Assembly (NCBI GenBank): GCA_035626475.1 | Contig: DASPNP010000068.1 | Span: 1 to 52,106, forward strand | Direction of reading: 5' to 3' | Length of the DNA: 52,106 nt | Source of the DNA: DASPKT01 sp035626475 | GTDB taxonomy: Bacteria > Pseudomonadota > Alphaproteobacteria > Azospirillales > Azospirillaceae | Part shown: positions 35,784 through 45,722 of the stretch, in pieces | Position numbering within the stretch: position 1 is the stretch's first letter | Layout: every line of letters starts with the position of its first letter | Program-made: the position numbers and the translations under genes | Notes under the pieces: generated by a model | What the model was told of the DNA's origin: nothing | Database searches by the model: none | Seen by the model: only the letters and a program-made list of their open reading frames with translations

Positions 35784-36665
35784 TCAGCTCCCCTTGATCC
35801 CCGGGTCGTACTTCGCCCCGTCCGCCAGCGTCTCGGAGAGGCCGATGACGCCGTTCAGGCCCATCAGGTCGTACATCCGCTCCTTGAGCGGGGCAGTGGC
35901 GCCCTCGCGGCGGATGGTCTCGTACAGCTCCTTGGCGGCGAAGGCCACGACGCGGGCCAGCGCGCCGGGGAAGATCACCAGCCGGTAGCCCTGCGCCTCC
36001 AGGTCGGCCGCGCGCTTCAGCGGCGTGTCGCCGCCCTCCACCATGTTCGCCAGCAGCGGCACCTTGGGGCCGAGCTCGGCCGTGATGCGGCGCATCTGGT
36101 CCAGCGACTGCGGCGCCTCGACGAACAGCACGTCGGCGCCGGCCTCGGCATAGCGGTGGGCGCGCTCCATCGCCGCCTCGAAGCCCTCCACCGCGATGGC
36201 GTCGGTGCGGGCGACGACCAGCGTGCCCTGGCCGCGCGCGTCGACGGCCGCCTTGACCTTGCCCACCATCTCGTCGGCGGAGATGACGCCCTTGCCCTTC
36301 AGGTGGCCGCAGCGCTTGGGCATCACCTGGTCCTCGAGCTGGATGGCGGTGGCGCCCGCCCGCTCGAAGACGCGCATGGTGCGCTGGACGTTCAGCGCGT
36401 TGCCGTAGCCGGTGTCGGCGTCCACCACCAGCGGCAGCCCGACGCGGTCGCGGATCAGCGCGATGACGTCCGCCACCTCGGTCATGCCGACCAGCCCGAT
36501 ATCGGGCCGGCCCAGGTGGGTGTAGGCGATGCTGGCGCCCGAGAGATACAGCGCCTCGTGGCCGGCCTGCTCGGCGATGAGCGACGAGAAGGCGTCGTAG
36601 ACGCCAGGCGCCATGACGATGCGCGGCTCCGCGAGGCGCGCCTTGAACTGGGCCGCGAGGCTCAT
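35784..36665 (-). CDS. Isocitrate lyase/PEP mutase family lyase
   Basis: 293-residue TIM-barrel enzyme of the PEP mutase/isocitrate lyase superfamily, which breaks or makes C-C or C-P bonds next to a carboxylate. Seen are APGVYDAFSSLIAEQAG, VVDADTGYGNALNV (metal site), IQLEDQVMPKRCGHLKGKGV and VVARTDAIAVEGFE. The KRCGH motif holds the catalytic cysteine of the lyase branch, so a 2-methylisocitrate- or 2,3-dimethylmalate-lyase-like reaction is more likely than phosphonate chemistry. The substrate is not readable. It is 22 bases after gntR on the same strand and probably belongs to the same catabolic system. Confidence 0.85.
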   Translation of the reverse strand: MSLAAQFKARLAEPRIVMAPGVYDAFSSLIAEQAGHEALYLSGASIAYTHLGRPDIGLVGMTEVADVIALIRDRVGLPLVVDADTGYGNALNVQRTMRVFERAGATAIQLEDQVMPKRCGHLKGKGVISADEMVGKVKAAVDARGQGTLVVARTDAIAVEGFEAAMERAHRYAEAGADVLFVEAPQSLDQMRRITAELGPKVPLLANMVEGGDTPLKRAADLEAQGYRLVIFPGALARVVAFAAKELYETIRREGATAPLKERMYDLMGLNGVIGLSETLADGAKYDPGIKGS

Positions 36666-36687
36666 CCGTCCCTCCGGTATCTGGGGG

Positions 36688-37509
36688 TCACTCGGTCGTG
36701 GCGATGGCGGGCGCCCAGTGGCCCTGCCCCTGGTCGGTCCGCGTCAGCTCGATCTGGTACTGGAACATGTCGGGACGGTAGAGCACCGTCAGGTGATCGA
36801 AAGCCTCGTCGTTCTCGTCGACCATCAGGCGGGTGAGAACCAGCAGCGGCGCGCCGACATCCACCTTAAGCAGCCCGGCGACGCGGCTGTCGGCCAGGGT
36901 GGCGGACAGGGTCTGGCGGGCGCCCTTGATCTTGACCCCCGCCCCCTCGAACACGGCGAGGCGCAGCGTGCCCTCGAAGTCGGCGCGGGTGAAGCGGTCG
37001 CCGACGCGCGACACGGTGTAGCTGGTCAGGTGCGAGAAGGGCACGCCGTCCATGCTGCGCACCCGCACCACCCGCAGCACCGGCGAGCGCACGCCCAGAT
37101 TCAGCGCGTGGGCGATGTGCGGCGGCGGCGTCTCGCGGCCGAACTCCAGCAGGGTCGCGGCGGTCTTGCGGCCATAGGCGGTCAGGCTGTCGATCAGCCC
37201 GCCCAGCGGGGCCTTCACCGCCTGCGGCTGGTACTGGTGGGTGACGTGCGTGCCTCGGCCGCGCTGGCGGACCACCAGGCGGGCGGCGGCGAGATCGTCC
37301 AGCGCGCGCTTCACCGTGATGCGCGACACGTTGAACTCGCGGGACAGCTCATGCTCGCTCGGCAGCTGGTCGCCATAGGCGAAGGTCCCGTTCAGGATCT
37401 TCTCCCGCAGGATGACGTAGAGCTGGTGGTACAGCGGCGTCGGCGACCGTTCGTCGATCGCGTCGCGGTCGCTGTTCGCCATCCAGTCCGGTTGCGCGTC
37501 CATGCTCAT
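36688..37509 (-). CDS. GntR/HutC family transcriptional regulator
   Basis: 273 residues. The N-terminal winged helix-turn-helix (about 22-92) reads PLYHQLYVILREKILNGTF, YGDQLPSEHELSREFNVSRI and TVKRALDDLAAARLV. The C-terminal UTRA ligand-binding domain covers about 105-262. Likely a repressor released by a pathway metabolite. It begins the minus-strand operon with the lyase and is divergent from the DUF1330-nitrilase-dehydrogenase operon. The shared gap holds an inverted repeat (37592-37622) that closely matches one before the TonB receptor (41131-41154). The start is ATG 37509 or 37503. Confidence 0.88.
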   Translation of the reverse strand: MSMDAQPDWMANSDRDAIDERSPTPLYHQLYVILREKILNGTFAYGDQLPSEHELSREFNVSRITVKRALDDLAAARLVVRQRGRGTHVTHQYQPQAVKAPLGGLIDSLTAYGRKTAATLLEFGRETPPPHIAHALNLGVRSPVLRVVRVRSMDGVPFSHLTSYTVSRVGDRFTRADFEGTLRLAVFEGAGVKIKGARQTLSATLADSRVAGLLKVDVGAPLLVLTRLMVDENDEAFDHLTVLYRPDMFQYQIELTRTDQGQGHWAPAIATTE

Positions 37510-37591
37510 CTTCGCCTGGCAGTCATGGGGAGACGGCGCGATCGGGGATCGCCTCACGCGTCGTCTCCCCCTTCAAGGATTTAGTGGAAAG

Positions 37592-37622
37592 GGTCGGCAA
37601 ATGCTATAACAATATGCCAACC
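37592..37622. promoter_or_regulatory. Candidate GntR operator in the divergent gap
   Basis: Inverted ends GGTCGGCA and TGCCAACC flank an AT-rich middle (GCTATAACAATA). Read on the minus strand it begins GGTTGGCATATTGTTATA. The site at 41131-41154, read on minus, begins GGTTGATATATCGTTAT, so the two share GGTTGRYATATYGTTAT. A smaller inverted repeat, GGCAA/TTGCC, lies at 37645-37659. Confidence 0.55.
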
Positions 37623-37691
37623 GCTCATTAGGGAGGGCGGTTACGGCAACATAATTGCCCGGCGCCCCGAGGGCCAGGAGGAAACCGCGTC

Positions 37692-37991
37692 ATGCCGCGC
37701 TGCCTGATGATCATCTATGCCCGGCTGACCGACCGGGAGGCTTTCGGCGCCTATGCCCGGGCGGTGCCGCCCCTGGTGGCGAAGTTCGGGGGCGCCTACC
37801 GGGTGCTGGGCGGCAATCCCGAGGTGCTGGAGGGCGAGTGGCCGTTCCAGACCGCCGCCGTTTCGGAATGGCCCAGCCGCGAGGCGGCGCTCTCCTTCTG
37901 GCGCAGCCCCGAATATATAGCCGCCAAGGAGCTGCGGGCCGGTACCGGCGACTTTCAGGTCGTGCTGCTCGACGGCAAGGACGGGGACTGA
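37692..37991 (+). CDS. DUF1330 family protein
   Basis: 99 residues of the dimeric alpha-beta barrel (ferredoxin-like) type. The family pattern is visible in IIYARLTDREAFGAYARAVPPLV, GGAYRVLGGNPEVLEGEWPF and FPTAAVSEWPSREAALSFWRS-like text (here QTAAVSEWPS), then SPEYIAAKELRA. The family function is unknown; members often sit in catabolic operons. AGGAGG lies 11 bases before the ATG. It is the first gene of the operon; the next start is 3 bases after its stop. Confidence 0.85.
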   Translation: MPRCLMIIYARLTDREAFGAYARAVPPLVAKFGGAYRVLGGNPEVLEGEWPFQTAAVSEWPSREAALSFWRSPEYIAAKELRAGTGDFQVVLLDGKDGD

Positions 37992-37994
37992 AGC

Positions 37995-39026
37995 ATGGCG
38001 GAGACGCTCCACTACCGCGCGCTGGCGCTGCAGGTCGCCTGCGACGCGGTCAACGCCGATGCCGAGCCGGGCGCCGCCCGCGCCCGCATGGCCGCCAGCC
38101 TGGAGCGGCTGGCCGGCCAGGTGCGCTCCAGCAAGATGTTCATCGGACAGGACGTGAAGCTGGTCGTGCTGCCGGAATATTTCCTGTCCGGCTACCCGAT
38201 GGGCGAGAGCATCGACGCCTGGGCGGCCAAGGCGGCGCTGGAACCGGGCGGGCCGGAATATGAGCGGCTGTCGCGCATGGCGCAGGACAATGGCGTGTTC
38301 CTGGCCGGCAACGTCTATGAGCTGGATACCCACTTCCCCGGCCTCTACTTCCAGACCTGCTTCGTGCTGGCGCCCAACGGCGACCAGGTGCTGCGCTACC
38401 GGCGGCTGAACTCGATGTTCGCGCCGACGCCGCACGACGTCTGGGAGAAGTTCCTGGACATATACGGGCTGGACGGCGTCTTCCCCGTCGCCCGCACCGA
38501 GATCGGCAACCTCGCCGCCATCGCGTCCGAGGAGATCCTCTATCCCGAGATCGCGCGCTGCCACGCGCTGCGCGGCGCCGAGGTGTTCGTCCACCCGACC
38601 AGCGAGGTCGGCAGCCCCGGCCAGACGCCGAAGGACGTCGCCAAGCGCGCCCGCGCGCTGGAGAACATGGCCTACGTCGTCTCCGCCAACAGCGCCGAGG
38701 TGCGCGGCACGCCCCTCCCCTCGGCCTCGACCGACGGCATGTCCAAGCTGGTGGACTATCTCGGCAACGTCATGGTCGAGGCCGGCTATGGCGAGACCAT
38801 GGTGGCGAACGCCGAGATCGACCTGGCGGCCCTGCGCCGCCACCGCCGCCGGCCGGGCATGGCGAACTATCTGTCGCGCCAGCGGCTGGAGCTGTTCGCT
38901 CAGACCTATGCCGGGACCAGCGTCTACCCGGCCGACAGCCTGGCGGACAAGGTCCCCACCCGCGCCCACTTCGTCGAGACCCAGCGCGCGGTCATCGAGA
39001 AGCTCTCCGAGAGCGGAGTGATCTGA
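37995..39026 (+). CDS. Nitrilase-superfamily protein with altered catalytic triad
   Basis: 343 residues of the carbon-nitrogen hydrolase fold. The catalytic glutamate is in VVLPEYFLSGYP (E61). At the lysine position the sequence reads LRYRRLNSMF, arginine 137 instead of lysine. At the nucleophile position, where the family has a cysteine followed by two residues before hydrophobics and PE, it reads AAIASEEILYPEIAR, serine 178 instead of cysteine. The rest of the nucleophile elbow (RGAEVFVHPTSE) is well kept, so the protein is not decayed. It may hydrolyse a different bond or have become non-catalytic. It lies 3 bases from each neighbour in the operon. Confidence 0.82.
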   Translation: MAETLHYRALALQVACDAVNADAEPGAARARMAASLERLAGQVRSSKMFIGQDVKLVVLPEYFLSGYPMGESIDAWAAKAALEPGGPEYERLSRMAQDNGVFLAGNVYELDTHFPGLYFQTCFVLAPNGDQVLRYRRLNSMFAPTPHDVWEKFLDIYGLDGVFPVARTEIGNLAAIASEEILYPEIARCHALRGAEVFVHPTSEVGSPGQTPKDVAKRARALENMAYVVSANSAEVRGTPLPSASTDGMSKLVDYLGNVMVEAGYGETMVANAEIDLAALRRHRRRPGMANYLSRQRLELFAQTYAGTSVYPADSLADKVPTRAHFVETQRAVIEKLSESGVI

Positions 39027-39029
39027 GCC

Positions 39030-40463
39030 ATGAGCCCCGTCACCATGCCGGTGCGCAACCCCCGGACCGGCGCCTTCGACCATGTGATCCGCCCGCTCTG
39101 CCCCGAGGATCTCGACGCCGAGGCCATCAGGCTGCGCGGCGCCCAGCCCGCCTGGGCGGCCCTGGGCGTGGAAGGCCGTGCGGCGGTGCTGGGCGCGTGG
39201 CAGGAGGAGCTGGCGAAGGCGCGCGACGCGCTGGTGCGGGCGGTGCTGACCGACACCGGCCGCATGCGCGAGAGCGTGCTGGAGGTCGACGCCACCATCC
39301 GCATGGTGGAGCGCTGGCGGGCGCAGGCGCCCGGCCTGCTCACCCAGCCGGCGGAGCGGCCCAGCGCCGTCATCCCCGCCGTGGCGGTGGCGACGGAGGG
39401 CGTGCCCTACCCGCTGGTCGGCGTCATCAGCCCCTGGAACTTCCCGCTGCTTCTGTCGCTGATCGACAGCGTCCCGGCGCTGCTGGCCGGCTGCGCCGTG
39501 CTGGTGAAGCCCAGCGAGGTTACGCCGCGCTTCATCGGCCCGCTGATGGAGACGGTGCGCGCCGTGCCGGAACTGGCTTCCGTGCTGTCGGTCGTGGAGG
39601 GCGCCGGCGCCACCGGCGCCGCCCTGGTGGAGCGGGTGGACGCGGTCTGCTTCACCGGCTCCGTCGCCACCGGGCGCAAGGTGGCGGAGGGCGCCGCCCG
39701 CGCCTTCATCCCCGCCTTCCTGGAGCTGGGCGGCAAGGACCCGGGCATCGTCACCGCCACGGCCGACCTGCCCCGCGCGGCGGCCGCGCTGCTGTCGGGA
39801 TCGGTCACCAATGCCGGCCAAGCCTGCCAGTCCATCGAGCGCATCTATGTCGACCGGCGCGTGGCCGAGCCCTTCCTGGCGGAGCTCACCCGCAGAGCGG
39901 AGGCCATGCGCCTCTCCTGGCCCGACCCGGCTGAGGGCGAGATCGGCCCCATCATCTTCGACCGGCAGGCGGAGATCATCGCCGACCACATCGCGGACGC
40001 CGTCGCCAAGGGCGCCCGCATCCTCACCGGCGGCGAGATCGAGCGGCATGGCGGTGGCTGCTGGGTGCGGCCCACGGTGCTGAGCGGCGTCGACCATTCG
40101 ATGAGGATCATGACCGAGGAGAGCTTCGGCCCGCTGCTGCCGGTCATGGAGTTCGACACGGAGGAGGAGGCGGTCGGCCTCGCCAACGACACGGCCTATG
40201 GCCTGAGCGCCTGCGTCTTCGCCGCCGACGAGGCCGACGCGCGCCGGATCGCCGCGCGGCTGGAGGTGGGGGCCGTCAGCATCAACGACGCCTCGCTGAC
40301 CTCCTTCATCCACGACGCCGAGAAGAACAGCTTCCGCCTGTCGGGCATGGGCGGCTCCCGCATGGGGGCGGCCGGCCTGACGCGGTTCCTGCGCAAGCGC
40401 GCCCTGCTGATCAACCGCCTGCCCGGCCCCGCCCCCTGGTGGCTCGCCGGCCCGGCCACCTGA
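39030..40463 (+). CDS. NAD(P)-dependent aldehyde dehydrogenase
   Basis: 477-residue aldehyde dehydrogenase. Seen are ISPWNFPLLLSLID (cofactor loop), VLVKPSEVTPRF, CFTGSVATGRKVAEGAA, the general-base glutamate in LELGGKDP (E232) and the nucleophile in TNAGQACQSIER (C266). The E-to-C spacing of 34 is standard, and ESFGPLLPVMEF closes the site. The substrate is probably an aldehyde formed earlier in the same pathway. It starts 3 bases after the nitrilase-like gene, so translation is likely coupled. Confidence 0.92.
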   Translation: MSPVTMPVRNPRTGAFDHVIRPLCPEDLDAEAIRLRGAQPAWAALGVEGRAAVLGAWQEELAKARDALVRAVLTDTGRMRESVLEVDATIRMVERWRAQAPGLLTQPAERPSAVIPAVAVATEGVPYPLVGVISPWNFPLLLSLIDSVPALLAGCAVLVKPSEVTPRFIGPLMETVRAVPELASVLSVVEGAGATGAALVERVDAVCFTGSVATGRKVAEGAARAFIPAFLELGGKDPGIVTATADLPRAAAALLSGSVTNAGQACQSIERIYVDRRVAEPFLAELTRRAEAMRLSWPDPAEGEIGPIIFDRQAEIIADHIADAVAKGARILTGGEIERHGGGCWVRPTVLSGVDHSMRIMTEESFGPLLPVMEFDTEEEAVGLANDTAYGLSACVFAADEADARRIAARLEVGAVSINDASLTSFIHDAEKNSFRLSGMGGSRMGAAGLTRFLRKRALLINRLPGPAPWWLAGPAT

Positions 40464-40498
40464 ACCAACAAGAACTTCCGCAGAGGAGAGAGGAAACA

Positions 40499-40957
40499 AT
40501 GTCCGACATCCGCACCGGCATGCCGCTGCTGGCCCGCCACGAGGGCGAGTGGGAGGGCGTCTACATCTACATCGACGCCGACGGCAAGGAGGTGGACCGC
40601 CACAACTCGCACCTGACCTGCAAGTTCCCCGACGGCGGCGAGTTCGACTACTACCAGATCAACCGCTACAGCTGGTCGGACGGTCGGTCGGAGGAGCACC
40701 ATTTCCCGGCCAAGTACCGCGACGGCCGTATCTGGTGGGACACGGAGCGGATCACCGGCTGGGCGGCCGATGTCGGCCTGGACAATGACAAGCGGACCAC
40801 CATGCTGACCTGGACCCGCAAGGACATGCCGAACCACTATCTCTACGAGATGATCCAGCTCAGCCCCTGCGGCACCAAGCGCGCCCGCACCTGGCACTGG
40901 TTCAAGGACGACGAGCTGTACCAGCGCACCATCATCAAGGAGCGCCGGGTGAAGTGA
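40499..40957 (+). CDS. Conserved hypothetical protein, possibly lipocalin-like
   Basis: 152 residues rich in aromatic beta strands (MPLLARHEGEWEGVYIYIDA, FDYYQINRYSWSDG, GRIWWDTERITGW, ARTWHWFKDDELYQRT). The pattern suggests a beta barrel such as a lipocalin or DUF3598-type fold, but I do not recognise it firmly. GAGAGGAAAC precedes the ATG. It ends the operon before an intrinsic terminator. A small-molecule binding or catalytic role in the pathway is possible. Confidence 0.65.
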   Translation: MSDIRTGMPLLARHEGEWEGVYIYIDADGKEVDRHNSHLTCKFPDGGEFDYYQINRYSWSDGRSEEHHFPAKYRDGRIWWDTERITGWAADVGLDNDKRTTMLTWTRKDMPNHYLYEMIQLSPCGTKRARTWHWFKDDELYQRTIIKERRVK

Positions 40958-40974
40958 CCCGCGCGGACGTGGAC

Positions 40975-41005
40975 GGGGCGGCCTGCGGGCCGCCCCTTCT
41001 CTTTT
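40975..41005 (+). terminator. Intrinsic terminator of the catabolic operon
   Basis: 9-bp stem GGGGCGGCC / GGCCGCCCC with loop TGCG, followed by TTCTCTTTT. It separates the operon from the TonB receptor gene, which therefore needs its own promoter. Confidence 0.85.
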
Positions 41006-41130
41006 CGGGTACCCCGTACGCGGCACCACACCTCGACTGGGCTGTTGCCCGCCGGAACGGGATTCCCTGCCATTGGAATAGCCCGTGAATCGCGGCCGGC
41101 GGGGTTCTTTCGGCCAGTGCAGAGTTGACC

Positions 41131-41160
41131 GGTTGACATAACGATATATCAACCTAAGCT
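41131..41160 (+). promoter_or_regulatory. Promoter with overlapping GntR operator before the TonB receptor
   Basis: TTGACA (41133-41138), a 16-base spacer and TAAGCT (41155-41160) form a promoter. The spacer is filled by an inverted repeat, GGTTGA...TCAACC (41131-41154). The repeat matches the site in the gntR divergent gap, so a bound repressor would block polymerase. The receptor ATG is 64 bases downstream. Confidence 0.55.
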
Positions 41161-41223
41161 CTCTCGAAATAAACAAACCCCGGCGCCCGCCCACGGATCG
41201 CCGAAGGACTGAGGAGGCAGAAG

Positions 41224-43623
<2,400 letters not shown>

Positions 43624-43667
43624 CGCCCTTCCCCCGCGCCCCCGCCCGCTGATCGGGGGCGCACATC

Positions 43668-43703
43668 GCCGGCCGTCCCTCCCCCGGGGCGGCCGGCTTT
43701 TTC
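43668..43703 (+). terminator. Intrinsic terminator of the receptor gene
   Basis: GCCGGCC (43668-43674) pairs with GGCCGGC (43691-43697), followed by TTTTTCTT. Confidence 0.85.
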
Positions 43704-43799
43704 TTCGCGCGGCCCCGGACGGTCGCGGCACATTAGGGCATCCTGCGGTGTTCTCTCCCCGAAGGCCGGCACCATGCCGACCAAATCATGGAGGGACCG

Positions 43800-43997
43800 A
43801 TGACCCTGAAGCGCACTCCCGAGGGGGACAAGGCCGTGGGCTCCGGCAAGGAGCTGGGCGGCCGTCTCAAGGAGGCCGCCGGCGCCCTGACCGGCAACCG
43901 CCGCCTCAAGGGCGAAGGCCAGGCCGACCAAGCCGAAGGCCGGGCCCAGCAGGTGCTGGGCGACGTCAAGCGGACCATCAAGGACATCACCCGCTGA
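43800..43997 (+). CDS. CsbD family stress protein
   Basis: 65 residues, hydrophilic and lysine/glycine-rich: GSGKELGGRLKEAAGALTGN, RRLKGEGQADQAEGRAQQVL and GDVKRTIKDI are the CsbD pattern. In other bacteria CsbD-like proteins accumulate under general stress; the mechanism is unknown. GGAGGG lies a few bases before the ATG at 43800, which is why that start is preferred to the ATG at 43788. It is 11 bases before the phospholipase D gene, so the two are likely co-transcribed. Confidence 0.85.
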   Translation: MTLKRTPEGDKAVGSGKELGGRLKEAAGALTGNRRLKGEGQADQAEGRAQQVLGDVKRTIKDITR

Positions 43998-44008
43998 GAG
44001 GGCTCCGC

Positions 44009-45532
44009 ATGGACGGTGTGCTTCGTCAGCGCGACGAGGCGAGCGCGGCCGGTTCCCTGGCGGGACCGGCCGCTTCCCTGCTGCGCCCCGGCGACACCTG
44101 CTGGCGGGTCGAGCGCGCGGACCGCATGGCCGTCATCGTCGACGCCGCCGACTATTTCTCGGTGCTGAAGCACGCCATGCTGCGGGCGCGGCACCAGATC
44201 CTGCTGATCGGCTGGGACTTCGACACGCGCATCCGGCTGGAGCCCGACCGCCGCCGCGACGAGTGCCCCGACCGGCTGGGCGCCTTCCTCATGCACTGCG
44301 TCGCCAGCCGGCCGGGCGTCCACATCCATGTGCTGAAGTGGCGGCTGTCGATGCTGCAGGCGACCTCGCGCGGCATGACGCCGATGTTCATCCTGGACTG
44401 GATGACCAACAAGCGGCTGCAGTACCGGCTGGCCGGCGACCATCCGGTCGGCGCCTGCCATCACCAGAAAATCGTCGTGATCGACGATTCGCTGGCCTTC
44501 TGCGGCGGCATCGACATGACCGCCGACCGGTGGGACACCCGCGCCCACCACGACCACGACCACCACCGGCGCCGGCCCAACGGCTTCCGCTACGATCCCT
44601 TCCACGACGTGACGACGGCCGTCGACGGCGCCGCCGCCCGGGCGCTGGGCGAGCTGGGGCGGGAGCGCTGGCTGTCGGCGACCGGCGAGAAGCTGCCCGC
44701 GCCGCCGCCCGGCGGCGACGCCTGGCCCGACCTGCTGCGCCCCGATTTCCGCGACGTCGATGTCGGCATCGCCCGCACCCACCCCGACTATGAGGGGCCG
44801 GAAGTGCGCGAGATCGAGCGGTTGTGGCTGGCCGCCATCGCCTCGGCCCGCCGCAGCATCTACATCGAGGCGCAGTACCTGGCCTCGCGCCGCATCGGCC
44901 TGGCGCTGTACCGCCGGCTGGAGGAGCCCGACGGGCCCGAGATCGTCGTCGTCAATCCGCTGACCACCAAGGGCTGGCTGGAGGAGCAGGCGATGGGCAC
45001 GGCCCGTGCCCATATCGTGAAGGAGCTGTGCGCCGCCGACGCCGGGCGCGGCCGCTTCCGCATCTACACGCCCCGGGCGGCGCGCGGCACCCCGATCTAC
45101 GTCCATGCCAAGGTGCTGGTGGTGGACGACCGGTTCCTGCGCATCGGCAGCTCCAACATCAACAACCGCTCCATGGGATTCGACACGGAGTGCGACGTGG
45201 CCATCGAGGCGTCGCCCGACCGGCCGGAGATGTCGGCCCGCATCCTCGCCCTGCGTGACGGGCTGGTGGCCGAGCATCTGGACCGCACGATCGAGGAGGT
45301 GCGGAGCGCGCTCGCCGCCCATGGCGGGTCGCTGTGCCGGGCCATCGAGGATCTGCGCCGCCGGCCTGGCCGCACCCTGGCCCCCCTGGAATGCCCCGAC
45401 CCGGGCGATGTCGGCCTCCTGCTGGAGACGGAGATTCTGGACCCGGAGCGGCCGCGCCGGCCTTGGCAGGCGCTGCTGAACCGGGTGGACTGGAACTTCC
45501 GCCGGCTGCGGCGCCGTCAGCGGAAGGAGTAG
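44009..45532 (+). CDS. Phospholipase D family protein
   Basis: 507 residues with two HKD motifs. The first is in CHHQKIVVIDDSLAFCGGID (about 150-169); the second is VHAKVLVVDDRFLRIGSSNI with NNRSMGFDTE after it (about 365-390). A histidine-rich stretch, HHDHDHHRRR (about 180-189), lies between, as in eukaryote-like bacterial PLDs. There is no signal peptide and no clear membrane segment, so it is not a classical cardiolipin synthase. It would hydrolyse or transfer phosphatidyl groups. The start at ATG 44009 follows GAGAGGG. It is the second gene after csbD. Confidence 0.88.
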   Translation: MDGVLRQRDEASAAGSLAGPAASLLRPGDTCWRVERADRMAVIVDAADYFSVLKHAMLRARHQILLIGWDFDTRIRLEPDRRRDECPDRLGAFLMHCVASRPGVHIHVLKWRLSMLQATSRGMTPMFILDWMTNKRLQYRLAGDHPVGACHHQKIVVIDDSLAFCGGIDMTADRWDTRAHHDHDHHRRRPNGFRYDPFHDVTTAVDGAAARALGELGRERWLSATGEKLPAPPPGGDAWPDLLRPDFRDVDVGIARTHPDYEGPEVREIERLWLAAIASARRSIYIEAQYLASRRIGLALYRRLEEPDGPEIVVVNPLTTKGWLEEQAMGTARAHIVKELCAADAGRGRFRIYTPRAARGTPIYVHAKVLVVDDRFLRIGSSNINNRSMGFDTECDVAIEASPDRPEMSARILALRDGLVAEHLDRTIEEVRSALAAHGGSLCRAIEDLRRRPGRTLAPLECPDPGDVGLLLETEILDPERPRRPWQALLNRVDWNFRRLRRRQRKE

Positions 45533-45606
45533 CGCGGACGGGGCGGGCGGATCGGCCGTATGTCGGAGCGCTGCACCCTTCCATCGCCCTGCGGATCGCG
45601 CTAAAT

Positions 45607-45618
45607 TTGTCCGGACAA
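45607..45618. promoter_or_regulatory. Perfect 12-bp palindrome, possible operator
   Basis: TTGTCCGGACAA, flanked by AAA and GTTCCGGAA, lies 104 bases before the methyltransferase ATG. The shape matches operators of GntR- or MarR-type repressors; the regulator is unknown. Confidence 0.35.
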
Positions 45619-45722
45619 GTTCCGGAACCGCCGCGCCTGCCCCGATGGTCACTGGCGGAACGGCCGCGGCGGACGCATATGGAGTCGGTCGGGGACACGA
45701 CGACACGCTGGAGGAGAGCACC

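Noticed and set aside
37641..40499. A very long open frame on the minus strand opposite the catabolic operon
   Set aside because: It has low-complexity, Arg/Gly/His/Gln-rich sequence typical of the complement of GC-rich genes, and the plus strand holds clear DUF1330, nitrilase-fold and dehydrogenase proteins.
43788..43799. Upstream ATG as the start of the CsbD protein
   Set aside because: The ribosome site GGAGGG lies between it and the next ATG at 43800, so the downstream start fits better.
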